From contig NZ_KQ033912.1 of the NCBI RefSeq assembly GCF_000969835.1, positions 372,001 through 436,000 of the forward strand: a stretch of 64,000 bases of DNA, written 5' to 3'. Under the pieces are notes generated by a model. That model searched no databases, was not told the DNA's origin, and worked only from the letters and a program-made list of their open reading frames with translations. Every line of letters starts with the position of its first letter. Within the stretch, counting starts at the first letter, position 1. Shown here one piece after another: positions 1 to 7,308 of this stretch. The translations under genes and the position numbers were made by a program. This stretch comes from Parabacteroides goldsteinii DSM 19448 = WAL 12034. Its GTDB lineage: Bacteria; Bacteroidota; Bacteroidia; Bacteroidales; Tannerellaceae.

Positions 1-1163
1 TTGCCTCCGTCGGCAGCGGTAAATCCGGTGGCGACATCGAATACAGGTGCATCGTTACCCGGTTTGACTATCACACCACCGCCCGAAGTCCAGTCTTCCA
101 CTTCGAAGGTGGAGAAGATGTTTGATTCGGTCACGTCCGTGATGTGCAGCTTGTAACGGCTGTTGGCGTTGATGGCGATGTAATTGGCAGGCTCTGTAGG
201 GGTGGCGTCTTCAGGGGTTTTGACGATAGGGATGTTATAGGTCACATCTATCGGCTGGCCTGTAGACGGGCTGCTGTAGGTACCCTTGATGATCAAAAAG
301 CTCTTATCCGTGGCCAGGTTCGGATAAACGTAAAGGGCACTTTCAAGGGTTCCCACGTTCGCGTTTTCTCCTTTGTATTCGACGTCGGCATAGGTCATCA
401 CACCCGTAGGAGGCGTTACCTCCGCCAGTGCCGCACCAAACAGGGAGGCGTTCGGACGGCCCTGTCCCAAAGCGATATGCGTGATGGTCAGACGGGAGGT
501 CGCCGTCGTATTGTCGATGTCGAAACGGGCCACGACACGTTTCAGCGTAATGGCGACTTTAGAGACGCTCCCGCTGATCTTCGTTTTCTCCATTCCCGTC
601 ATGACCAGGGGAGTTTTGATGATACCGTCCGCTGCCAGACTGGCCGTATAGGCGGCTTTGAAATCGGCCAGGTCGGTTGCCGCAGCGGCATTCTGGGGCG
701 CACCGTTGGCATCGACCGTTACGGCGGTCAGGCCGCCAAAAGCATTGCCGTCACCTTTAAAAAGGTCGTCCTGGTTCGCCACACAGACCAATGTCAGATA
801 CGGAAGGCCTTTCAACTCTCCGGGTTTGATAGAGGCCTTATACGAAGAGCCCGACGATTGAAGGAGGAACTGGTTTCCGGTAGGGGTTGCCTCCGTCTTC
901 GACCAGGTTTCCATGTAATAATACTCGTCATCACCCGCTTCTGCCGACGACGAGGCAAAAAGATAAACCTTCAGGTTCTTTATCTCATTCTCACTGTTGG
1001 AAGCGATGGCCTTCGTATATTCCTCGCTCTCACCGCTCCCGCTGAACACCAGCTGGATCTCACCGCCGGCACCGGACGGACTCTCCGTCGTGCCGTCATC
1101 GTTTGTACAACCGCTTCCCAGGCCGGACAGGGCCAGAAGCAACATTAAATACGTCTTTTTCAT
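1..1163 (-). CDS. Fimbrillin-like lipoprotein (FimA/Mfa1 type), C-terminus cut by window edge
   Basis: The gene starts at 1163 and runs off the left edge, so only about 387 N-terminal codons are visible. It opens MKKTYLMLLLALSGLGSGC, a lipoprotein signal with the lipobox cysteine at residue 19, as expected for Bacteroidales fimbrillins that cross the outer membrane as lipoproteins before polymerising. Then come a Ser/Glu-rich stretch, a KNLKVYLFASS strand and a VARFDIDN strand, typical of the N-terminal domain of FimA/Mfa1-type major subunits. It lies downstream of an Mfa2-like anchor, a DUF3868 gene and a DUF3575 gene on the same strand, which supports a shaft or minor fimbrial subunit. The KilA-N gene interrupts the run, so it may need its own promoter. 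I saw no TAnnTTTG box in 1164-1322. The family is fairly sure; the exact subunit role is not. Confidence 0.72.
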   Translation of the reverse strand, partial: MKKTYLMLLLALSGLGSGCTNDDGTTESPSGAGGEIQLVFSGSGESEEYTKAIASNSENEIKNLKVYLFASSSAEAGDDEYYYMETWSKTEATPTGNQFLLQSSGSSYKASIKPGELKGLPYLTLVCVANQDDLFKGDGNAFGGLTAVTVDANGAPQNAAAATDLADFKAAYTASLAADGIIKTPLVMTGMEKTKISGSVSKVAITLKRVVARFDIDNTTATSRLTITHIALGQGRPNASLFGAALAEVTPPTGVMTYADVEYKGENANVGTLESALYVYPNLATDKSFLIIKGTYSSPSTGQPIDVTYNIPIVKTPEDATPTEPANYIAINANSRYKLHITDVTESNIFSTFEVEDWTSGGGVIVKPGNDAPVFDVATGFTAADGG

Positions 1164-1273
1164 AACTACTCTTTTAAAGTGAATACTATATGTTTAAAAA
1201 TCTCTTTCAATTCAAAATCATATGGATGCACAAAAAGCAGCATGATACCGGACCCAGTATTATGTAACGATTG

Positions 1274-1303
1274 TACATCCGTGCATTTTCAAACACGGAT
1301 GTA
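1274..1303. terminator. Hairpin between KilA-N gene and fimbrillin
   Basis: A 10-bp stem (1274-1283 with 1294-1303, core ACATCCGTG / CACGGATGT) closes a 10-nt loop just past the KilA-N stop codon. There is no clear U-run on either strand, so it could be a weak terminator or an RNA-stability stem. Confidence 0.4.
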
Positions 1304-1322
1304 ATTAATAGGAAAAGAAAGG

Positions 1323-2171
1323 TTACTTATTCAGCCCTTTGATTGGCTCTATAGATATATCACGAAGCAATAAAGACATTTGTTCTATTGCCATTTTATT
1401 TAATCGCAATACTCGTTCATTTTGAGATAGTCCCATCTTGATCAGTTCAGCATTCATACTCTCCAGATTTATAAGAACGATCAATTGATGATATGTAGCG
1501 TAATCCCTGATATTACCTGTCAATCCGGGATTTTCATCTCTCCATTGTCTGGCTGTCTTTCCAAAAAGAGACACATTTAATATATCTGCTTCATTGGCAT
1601 AAACAATACCCTGTAATTTGTTAGCCATAGATTCCGGAATAAGATTTTCCTTTATCGCATCGGTATGTATACGGTAATTAATTTTTACCAGTTCACGATT
1701 TAAGTTCCATCCTAAAGAGGAGTTACTATTTTCGTCATTTTTCAGCCGCTGATAATCTTTAATAATATACAACTTAAATTCGGCTGAAATCCAGGATGCA
1801 AATTCAAAAGCAATATCAGTATGGGCAAAAGTCCCTCCATAACGACCTGCCTTTGAAATAATACCGATTGCATTTGTTGCTGTAATCCATTTTTGGGGAG
1901 AAAGAGTAAAAGCATTTGTTCCTGCTTCCATTTTAAACCCGTCAAATTCGACGGGTTTAAAATCCGGATTATTCAATTTCTCCCAAAGGCCAAGAAACTG
2001 GATAACATCTTTTCCTCTCATCCAGTTTTTTATTACATCGTTGGGATCATCACTTTTATAACGGGCAATATCCGTCAAAGAAATGTAATCATTATTTCTT
2101 CCTAATGATAAGATTGAAACTTGTCTGCCATCAGCATTGATTTCCGCTTTTACACATTTTTCTTTTTTCAT
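1323..2171 (-). CDS. KilA-N domain protein
   Basis: This 282-residue protein has a KilA-N domain over about residues 20-145. Recognisable segments are ISLTDIARYK near residue 31 (the sheet-helix start), a WMRGKDVIQFLG segment, and FAHTDIAFEFASWIS followed by FKLYIIKDYQRLK. KilA-N is a DNA-binding fold common in phages and in chromosomal islands of Bacteroidetes; its role in free-standing copies is not established. The rest is helical and unrecognised. The gene sits between the Mfa2-like gene and the downstream fimbrillin and has its own good promoter at 2200-2230, so it looks like a cassette inserted into the fimbrial locus. A regulatory role on the fimbriae is possible but not shown. Confidence 0.85.
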   Translation of the reverse strand: MKKEKCVKAEINADGRQVSILSLGRNNDYISLTDIARYKSDDPNDVIKNWMRGKDVIQFLGLWEKLNNPDFKPVEFDGFKMEAGTNAFTLSPQKWITATNAIGIISKAGRYGGTFAHTDIAFEFASWISAEFKLYIIKDYQRLKNDENSNSSLGWNLNRELVKINYRIHTDAIKENLIPESMANKLQGIVYANEADILNVSLFGKTARQWRDENPGLTGNIRDYATYHQLIVLINLESMNAELIKMGLSQNERVLRLNKMAIEQMSLLLRDISIEPIKGLNK

Positions 2172-2199
2172 AGACTAAATTGTTTTGATTGATAATGCG

Positions 2200-2230
2200 C
2201 AAATATAAGGAAATATATATTCTTCACAAA
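2200..2230 (-). promoter_or_regulatory. Bacteroidetes-type promoter for the KilA-N gene
   Basis: On the minus strand there is a -33 TTTG (2227-2230), a 19-nt spacer and a -7 TATATTTG (2200-2207), matching the Bacteroides TTTG / TAnnTTTG consensus. It lies 29 bp ahead of the KilA-N start codon. Confidence 0.65.
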
Positions 2231-2338
2231 CCATGAAAGAATATATTTCAAGTCTTACCTAAAAATTCCCATTAATTACACCATGTCAAAGAACGCTTAT
2301 ATCTATCCGCTACGCTCCCGTACCGGATTAATTATCTG

Positions 2339-3298
2339 TTAGCCGATCGCACCGCCTTCGTCCCAATCCGATTCCGTAACTTCCGTGACGATGATCTTAT
2401 CGGCATAGACCGTGACCAGGATTTCGAACTCCTGCTCGATGTTCCGGTCCATATCCATCGGTTTTTTGGCAAAAAAGCGGTACAGGTCCAGATCGCCGAC
2501 GATACGTTCGTCGTTACGCCACAGGCTCCATAACTGGTGCGTGCCTGAGGTATAGCGGAAAGTGACGAACTCGCCTGTCACTTCGCCGTCGTAATTCATC
2601 GAGGCACGTGTTTCATGGTTGATACGGGAAGTGCTGATGTAAGGGACTGCATACGAACCGCCCTCCGGCTGTTCCTCACTCTCCCAGCCTTTCACAAAGC
2701 CGTATTCCGAGGCGATCCCCTTCATCCGCATCCGGTAGGTACCGCCTTCCGCCGGCGCATCCGCCATCCATTGCACCGTGACATGCAGCGAGGCATGGGC
2801 ATGCGAGAGGTAAACACGGCGCCGGAAGCTCCGGCCTTCCTCCACGCGAAACGTCAGGTTACCGTAATACAGCCGACCGGTGTTCATCCGGTATCCCGCA
2901 GGGGCACCGGATGTGACGGCGCTCAGTTCCATATCGGCCAGCCTCTCTCCGGATTCCGGCTCTATAGCCAGGCCGTCACTGCCGTCGTCCGCCAGGTTGC
3001 CCCAGAGGACGACCGTATATTCACCCGCCGCCAGGTTGCCCTGCCAGCCGCGGATACTGTCGCCACGGAGGGTTTCGACGCCCAGCAGTTTACCCTCACT
3101 GTCGAACAGGTACTGCCGGAGGTTGTCGACGTAGACTGGCAGCTCGTTCTCGCTACCGCTACCTGCAGACCTGTAGTCCAGGCGGGTATTGTAGGGACAA
3201 ACGCCGGGTTCATCTCCGAAAGTGCAGCTTGATTGCAGTACTGTCAGTATCATAAAAATCAAATGCTTGAAATATCTCCGGGACCGTTTCCTATTCAT
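2339..3298 (-). CDS. FimB/Mfa2-family fimbrial anchor lipoprotein
   Basis: A 319-residue lipoprotein. The N-terminus has a hydrophobic stretch ending LQSSC, with the lipobox cysteine near residue 25. The Mfa2 family (about 300-340 residues) anchors the fimbrial base and limits fimbria length in Porphyromonas. Family-like segments here are VDNLRQYLFDSEGKLLG, then GEYTVVLWGNLADDG, a middle domain with SHAHASLHVTVQW, and a C-terminal strand ending WDEGGAIG. The start codon overlaps the stop of the upstream DUF3868 gene by 8 bp, which implies translational coupling. It is the third gene of fimbrial locus A, whose expression should depend on the invertible segment upstream. Confidence 0.82.
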   Translation of the reverse strand: MNRKRSRRYFKHLIFMILTVLQSSCTFGDEPGVCPYNTRLDYRSAGSGSENELPVYVDNLRQYLFDSEGKLLGVETLRGDSIRGWQGNLAAGEYTVVLWGNLADDGSDGLAIEPESGERLADMELSAVTSGAPAGYRMNTGRLYYGNLTFRVEEGRSFRRRVYLSHAHASLHVTVQWMADAPAEGGTYRMRMKGIASEYGFVKGWESEEQPEGGSYAVPYISTSRINHETRASMNYDGEVTGEFVTFRYTSGTHQLWSLWRNDERIVGDLDLYRFFAKKPMDMDRNIEQEFEILVTVYADKIIVTEVTESDWDEGGAIG

Positions 3299-4901
3299 CG
3301 CTTTCCAAATAACTTTCAGCTATCTCCAGATTCTTCCGCGCCTTGCGGGGTTCCACACCCACCGCCTTACGGAACCACACCGCCGCACCGGACGGGTCGC
3401 CTTCCATCAGCGTCAGCACGCCCAGGTTGTTCCAGGCACGCGGGTCCGCCTCCACCTTACGCAGATAATCCCAGGCCGATGTAAGGTCGCCCGTCAGCAT
3501 GACAGCCGAGGCCGCATTCACATTCGCCACCACATCATCCGGAAAATGAAAGGCGGCTATCTCGTAGACTTCACGGTATTGTTCCGTCCCGGGACGGTAA
3601 TAGCGTGCCACGGCATACATCTCCTTCAGGCTCAGCAGGTCGGGATGCGTATAGATCAGTTCGGCCGCTTCGTCGCCCTCCACTTTGCGGACATCGTATT
3701 GAACGACAACCTCTATACGCCGCAGTTTCGGAAAGTAATGGCGCATCATCTCCCTGTAGGGCGTCCCGCCCTCTAAATCCATCAATTGCTTTTCACGCCC
3801 GTTGAAAATGCCATAACGGCGGATGATAAGGAGCACGGCATCCTGCCACGAAGGTTTTTCCCGCCTCATAAGATCGGACAGTCCTTCCCAGTCCTCTGCC
3901 ACCGAAGAGACTTCCACCAGGTCGCGAGGAATGCCGTATGCATTCCGCAGGTAATAGGCAAAAAGCCCCGAACGCGCTTTTGCCAGCCGTTCATTGTCGC
4001 CGTAAGGTCCGTCGGGGGAAGAATAACCGCAGATACGGATACGGTCGACCGATGTAAAACGCTTATCCTGCAAAGGCACCATGATACGGTCGATCTTATC
4101 GATCTCTTCGCGGTTGTTTTTATAATCAGGATAAATATCGTCCTTGCCGATCGGGTAATCGAAATAGAGCACGGCACTCTCGGTATGGCGTTTGCCGGTC
4201 TGGCCAGTTTCAGGACGCAGATAGGATACCATCGACTCGTAAGCAGTCACATCGACAGCCCGTTCCCGTACCCGATGCGGGATCGCAGGGACAACGGCCC
4301 GATCCTTCGTATTTTTTGTCATATTCGCCCGGGAAAGAGGACGCTTCTTCTGCGATCCCGTGTCAGGCACGGGAACGGGAGCCTCACCAATCGGTTGCGG
4401 CACATGGTTTAAGCTGAGTTTACGCACCAGCGTATCCACTCCCAACAGTTGGAGGTCACAGCAATCTTTCACCTCCTGGCAGAGTAATAAAGAAGCCTGC
4501 TGCATCCACGAGGTGTAAGGGACGGACATCCGGTAAGTTATTTTCTTTGATCCCGTATGCCGGGTATCGCGGATGCGCATATAAGGGACGGAAGATTCTT
4601 TGCCGGCAGACAGATACCGTTCGCGACGGTCCTGACGCTCACGGATACGGCCGCTGATAATGACAGGGGGCAAAGAAAGAAGTTGTTTGGACGGTCCAAG
4701 CAATTGAGGGGTAAAAATAACGGCTGTGCTTGCGGACACATTCACTGCCTCCAGGTCCATATCGAGCTGAAGTTGCAGGCTGTCGTTACGCACAGAGACC
4801 TGCTGCGGCACGACACGGATATGCTGCGCGCCGGCAGGCAACGCAAAAAGCACCAGGCAAACGGCCCATACATATATATTATAGAAGAAGGTATGTTTCA
4901 T
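3291..4901 (-). CDS. DUF3868 / OmpA-like periplasmic protein with TPR tail
   Basis: A 536-residue protein starting at 4901; an upstream in-frame extension to 5006 overlaps the previous gene and lacks a signal. MKHTFFYNIYVWAVCLVLF...AGA is a clear Sec signal peptide. The N-terminal half matches DUF3868. The segment near residue 300, IRICGYSSPDGPYGDNERLAKAR, is the OmpA-C-like peptidoglycan-binding pattern. The last 70 residues (WNNLGVLTLMEGDPSGAAVW and onward) form a TPR-like pair. Such proteins accompany Mfa/Fim loci throughout Bacteroidales and probably link the fimbrial base to the cell wall. The paralogue in locus B (39461-40891) has the same layout. It is separated by 13 bp from the DUF3575 gene and overlaps the Mfa2-like gene, so all three should share one transcript. 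Confidence 0.78.
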   Translation of the reverse strand: MKHTFFYNIYVWAVCLVLFALPAGAQHIRVVPQQVSVRNDSLQLQLDMDLEAVNVSASTAVIFTPQLLGPSKQLLSLPPVIISGRIRERQDRRERYLSAGKESSVPYMRIRDTRHTGSKKITYRMSVPYTSWMQQASLLLCQEVKDCCDLQLLGVDTLVRKLSLNHVPQPIGEAPVPVPDTGSQKKRPLSRANMTKNTKDRAVVPAIPHRVRERAVDVTAYESMVSYLRPETGQTGKRHTESAVLYFDYPIGKDDIYPDYKNNREEIDKIDRIMVPLQDKRFTSVDRIRICGYSSPDGPYGDNERLAKARSGLFAYYLRNAYGIPRDLVEVSSVAEDWEGLSDLMRREKPSWQDAVLLIIRRYGIFNGREKQLMDLEGGTPYREMMRHYFPKLRRIEVVVQYDVRKVEGDEAAELIYTHPDLLSLKEMYAVARYYRPGTEQYREVYEIAAFHFPDDVVANVNAASAVMLTGDLTSAWDYLRKVEADPRAWNNLGVLTLMEGDPSGAAVWFRKAVGVEPRKARKNLEIAESYLESDE

Positions 4902-4914
4902 CGGACAAGTTATT

Positions 4915-5481
4915 TTAGCGTAGAAAATAGATGACTGAAAAACCGATACGCGTCGGGCCGAAATAGCTACGGCTGTAAGAACCGGATGCCTCCGCACATT
5001 CGGCACATTTATATTTGGTATATTTCATCGAAACATAACCGCCGCCGATCATCGCCTCTAATCCCCAGCGGTTGCCGACCGCCCAGTGGTAGCCATAGGT
5101 TACGCCGCCGCCGTAAAGGTCACCTCTCAACACATGGTCTTTCAGGCCGGAAATAAACGGAATCATGCCGATATTGAAATGACCGTAATGACCGTGTACC
5201 CCGAAGAAATGCCCTTCAAACTTGCGGCACGGCCAGAAACGGACTTCCGGCTGTATCAGGTACAGATTCAGACGCATATCATCCGGATACTTCCAGGCGT
5301 TATAGGCACCCCAGATATCCATGGTGAATTGACGTCCCATCCCGAACTCCACACCGGTATTCGGAGTGGTGGTCGCCCAGAACAGGAGATTCGTTTTCAG
5401 TGCGGTTTGTTGTCCATACATATTTGTCGTTAGCAACAAACAACCGGTATACAGCAGCGATAAGTAAAGAACCCTATACAT
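4915..5481 (-). CDS. DUF3575 outer-membrane-type protein, first gene of fimbrial locus A
   Basis: A 188-residue protein. I chose the start at 5481 (MYRVLYLSLLYTGC), which begins a normal signal peptide. The reading frame stays open to 5697, but that extension crosses the inverted repeat at 5517-5539 and has no signal. The mature part has alternating amphipathic beta strands (ALKTNLLFWATTTPNTGVEF, then GGGVTYGYHWAVGNRWGLEA) and ends in an aromatic strand (FSVIYFLR), like a small beta-barrel. It also carries a CAEC pair. DUF3575 genes head many Bacteroidales fimbrial operons. Here the start codon is 35 bp from the invertible segment, so this gene should respond directly to its orientation. Confidence 0.78.
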   Translation of the reverse strand: MYRVLYLSLLYTGCLLLTTNMYGQQTALKTNLLFWATTTPNTGVEFGMGRQFTMDIWGAYNAWKYPDDMRLNLYLIQPEVRFWPCRKFEGHFFGVHGHYGHFNIGMIPFISGLKDHVLRGDLYGGGVTYGYHWAVGNRWGLEAMIGGGYVSMKYTKYKCAECAEASGSYSRSYFGPTRIGFSVIYFLR

Positions 5482-5516
5482 TATATTAATACTAGATTTG
5501 GTAACCGTCAGAGGGA

Positions 5517-5539
5517 TTCTGTCTCTTAGGAAGAGACGG
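5517..5539 (+). repeat. Left inverted repeat of invertible promoter (IRL)
   Basis: This 23-bp sequence is a perfect reverse complement of 5976-5998. Its core GTCTCTTAGGAAGAGAC (5521-5537) is itself a palindrome of two 7-bp arms around AGG, the kind of symmetric site a recombinase dimer could bind. Identity stops exactly at both edges. Confidence 0.9.
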
Positions 5540-5975
5540 AACAGGGATACACAAAAGGCACAAGAATCAGGGATTTCAAACTGTTTTATGGTGCCATACT
5601 GCAAGAGCAGAACACTCAGGGACAACATCCGGAAAACAAAACGGGAAGATGAAAAAAAGGGAAAGTAGAAAAGTGCTTGTTTTTCAAGTTTTATCATTTA
5701 GCATCCCTGCCAAAAAAAAGAGATACAACAGGAAAACAAACAGTAAACAACAGATAATCAATAGATAACAAACAGAAAAAGAAGCAAAAAGACAGACATA
5801 GAAAGACCGGAGAGAGGCATGAACAACAGGCCTTCTTTCTTAAAAGATGTAACAATATTCAGTAAATACATGAATATTAAGGCTAGTCATATGGAAAAAC
5901 ACCGTACTAAATGGTGCAAGTATAAAAAAGAGTTAGTACATTTGCAAAGTTTTAACACTGACTGTCACCGACGGA
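5540..5975. other. Putative invertible promoter segment (fimbrial switch, apparent OFF orientation)
   Basis: The 436-bp segment lies between two perfect 23-bp inverted repeats. It contains no convincing gene and a single good -7 box (5937-5944), which faces the recombinase and not the fimbrial genes. I found no CAAAnnTA (minus-strand -7) in the segment. Inversion would place the -7 box at about 5571-5578 on the minus strand, some 90 bp ahead of the DUF3575 start. Promoter inversion by tyrosine or serine recombinases is well known in Bacteroidales surface loci. That this segment really inverts is inference. Confidence 0.75.
5904..5944 (+). promoter_or_regulatory. Promoter -7 box with overlapping operator-like repeat
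   Basis: TACATTTG at 5937-5944 fits the TAnnTTTG consensus. The -33 region (around 5912) is weak. A perfect inverted repeat, GTACTAA at 5904-5910 and TTAGTAC at 5933-5939, brackets the spacer and overlaps the -7 box, a good place for a regulator to bind. At present it points toward the 3' end of the recombinase gene and would give antisense RNA. Confidence 0.55.
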
Positions 5976-5998
5976 CCGTCTCTTCCTAAGAGACAGAA
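5976..5998 (-). repeat. Right inverted repeat of invertible promoter (IRR)
   Basis: Exact reverse complement of 5517-5539. It ends 6 bp from the stop codon of the tyrosine recombinase gene, a spacing that favours the recombinase acting on its own neighbouring site. Confidence 0.9.
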
Positions 5999-6004
5999 CA
6001 CACC

Positions 6005-7243
6005 TCACAATACGACTTTATAAACAGGCTTTGATTTACAATTCCTCTTATGTATCACGATTTCATTGGCACGATCCACCCGCGAGGTATCCAGGAGCGC
6101 CATATAGATACGGGTCGTTTTAACAGACTCATGTCCCATACCCTGTGAGATAAGTTCTTCCGGTATCCCTTTCTGTGCGGCAACGCTGGCCCAGGTATGA
6201 CGGGCAATATAAGTCGAAAGGTCGGTCCCGACCATCTTTCCCAGTTTCTTCAAACGCTTGTTCTGAACACGCAGCGCACTCTGATAACCGATATAGTCCG
6301 GGCGGGAACCCGTAAGGACTGGGAACAGGAAAGGGCCGGATACATATTGGTAACGGGCAATCAGTCTCCTCATTTCGGGTAGCAGACGTATCTGCAACTC
6401 CTGCCCGGTCTTGCGCCGGATATAGACGATCTTATCCCCCACGATATTCTTCCGCGTCAGATGAGCCAGATCCACAAAGGCCATTCCACGGGCATAATAA
6501 GAGAACAGGAACAGGTCGCGTGCCAGCTGCAACGCAGGCGACAGAAGCTGCAAAGCGACAAGACCCAGGATCACATTCTCCTGAACCGCACGTTTGCGCG
6601 TCTTTTCAATACCGGTATGGACATTACTGAAAAGCTGCGGGATGGCTTCGACAAGGTTATCCCTTACCGCCCGGTTACGGATAGCCCGGAGCACGCGAAG
6701 ATAGAAAGAAACGGTATTGGCACAAACACCGGAACTGAACAGGTAGGTCTCAAACTCTTTCAAAAGCGGCGCGTCGATCTCGTCCAGCCTGAGTTCGCAG
6801 CCACCCCGGAAATGCATAAAGGCATTCAGCGTACTCTGGTAATGCCTGGCCGTTTCATCCTTGCCCTCCCCTTGCAGCACACAGATCTGTTTCTCCACAT
6901 ATTTTGTCAGGTTGGCTACCGCAAAACGTTCCTTACACGCCTCCACTATTTCATCCGGAGTAAAGGAACCCTTTTTCTCCTTCAAATAGATTACGGACCG
7001 GACTGTCCGGCAATCGCGGGAAAACTGCTCACGAATGGCATACAATTCTTTTGACCGTTCGGAAGTGCTTTCACCCGGGATATTGATTTCCTCCCTGCCT
7101 CCGTCCCACTCTTCTTCGGATAACTGGTACGGCAAAGCCATCTTCCGGACCTCGCGGCGATAGATAATCTGCACATAGAGCGGCATCCGCTTCCCAGCCT
7201 CTATCGACTTACGCCTTTTTACTTTTACTGATACGTTATACAT
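6005..7243 (-). CDS. Tyrosine site-specific recombinase, probable fimbrial invertase
   Basis: A 412-residue Bacteroidetes-type tyrosine recombinase. The N-terminal arm-binding region (about 1-90) is followed by a SAM-like core-binding domain (about 110-200) and a catalytic domain (about 215-400). Catalytic residues visible are R252 (YARGMAF), K278 (RRKTGQ), R348 with Y345 in the first-histidine place (YIARHTW), H371 (GMGHES) and nucleophile Y380 (TTRIYMA). Length and residues agree with the family that flips promoters next to surface-structure operons. The gene is transcribed toward the invertible segment. An 11-bp inverted repeat at 7251-7279 lies just before the start codon and could be an autoregulatory operator. 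An integrase of a lost mobile element is the alternative, but no such element is visible. Confidence 0.85.
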   Translation of the reverse strand: MYNVSVKVKRRKSIEAGKRMPLYVQIIYRREVRKMALPYQLSEEEWDGGREEINIPGESTSERSKELYAIREQFSRDCRTVRSVIYLKEKKGSFTPDEIVEACKERFAVANLTKYVEKQICVLQGEGKDETARHYQSTLNAFMHFRGGCELRLDEIDAPLLKEFETYLFSSGVCANTVSFYLRVLRAIRNRAVRDNLVEAIPQLFSNVHTGIEKTRKRAVQENVILGLVALQLLSPALQLARDLFLFSYYARGMAFVDLAHLTRKNIVGDKIVYIRRKTGQELQIRLLPEMRRLIARYQYVSGPFLFPVLTGSRPDYIGYQSALRVQNKRLKKLGKMVGTDLSTYIARHTWASVAAQKGIPEELISQGMGHESVKTTRIYMALLDTSRVDRANEIVIHKRNCKSKPVYKVVL

Positions 7244-7250
7244 ACTGGTT

Positions 7251-7279
7251 TCATTTTGTTACCTAATATAACAAAATGA
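7251..7279. promoter_or_regulatory. Perfect 11-bp inverted repeat upstream of the recombinase
   Basis: TCATTTTGTTA (7251-7261) and TAACAAAATGA (7269-7279) flank CCTAATA. The repeat sits 7 bp before the recombinase start codon and 29 bp past the kinase stop. It has no U-run, so an operator is more likely than a terminator. Confidence 0.5.
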
Positions 7280-7308
7280 AAACAACTATAGCCTACTGTA
7301 TTTCAGAC

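Noticed and set aside
144..1148. Long plus-strand open frame of 334 codons
   Set aside because: It is antisense to the fimbrillin gene, which has a lipoprotein signal and family strands; the plus frame is low-complexity and has no recognisable features.
5481..5697. In-frame extension of the DUF3575 gene to 5697
   Set aside because: It crosses the inverted repeat and lacks a signal peptide; the start at 5481 begins a proper one.
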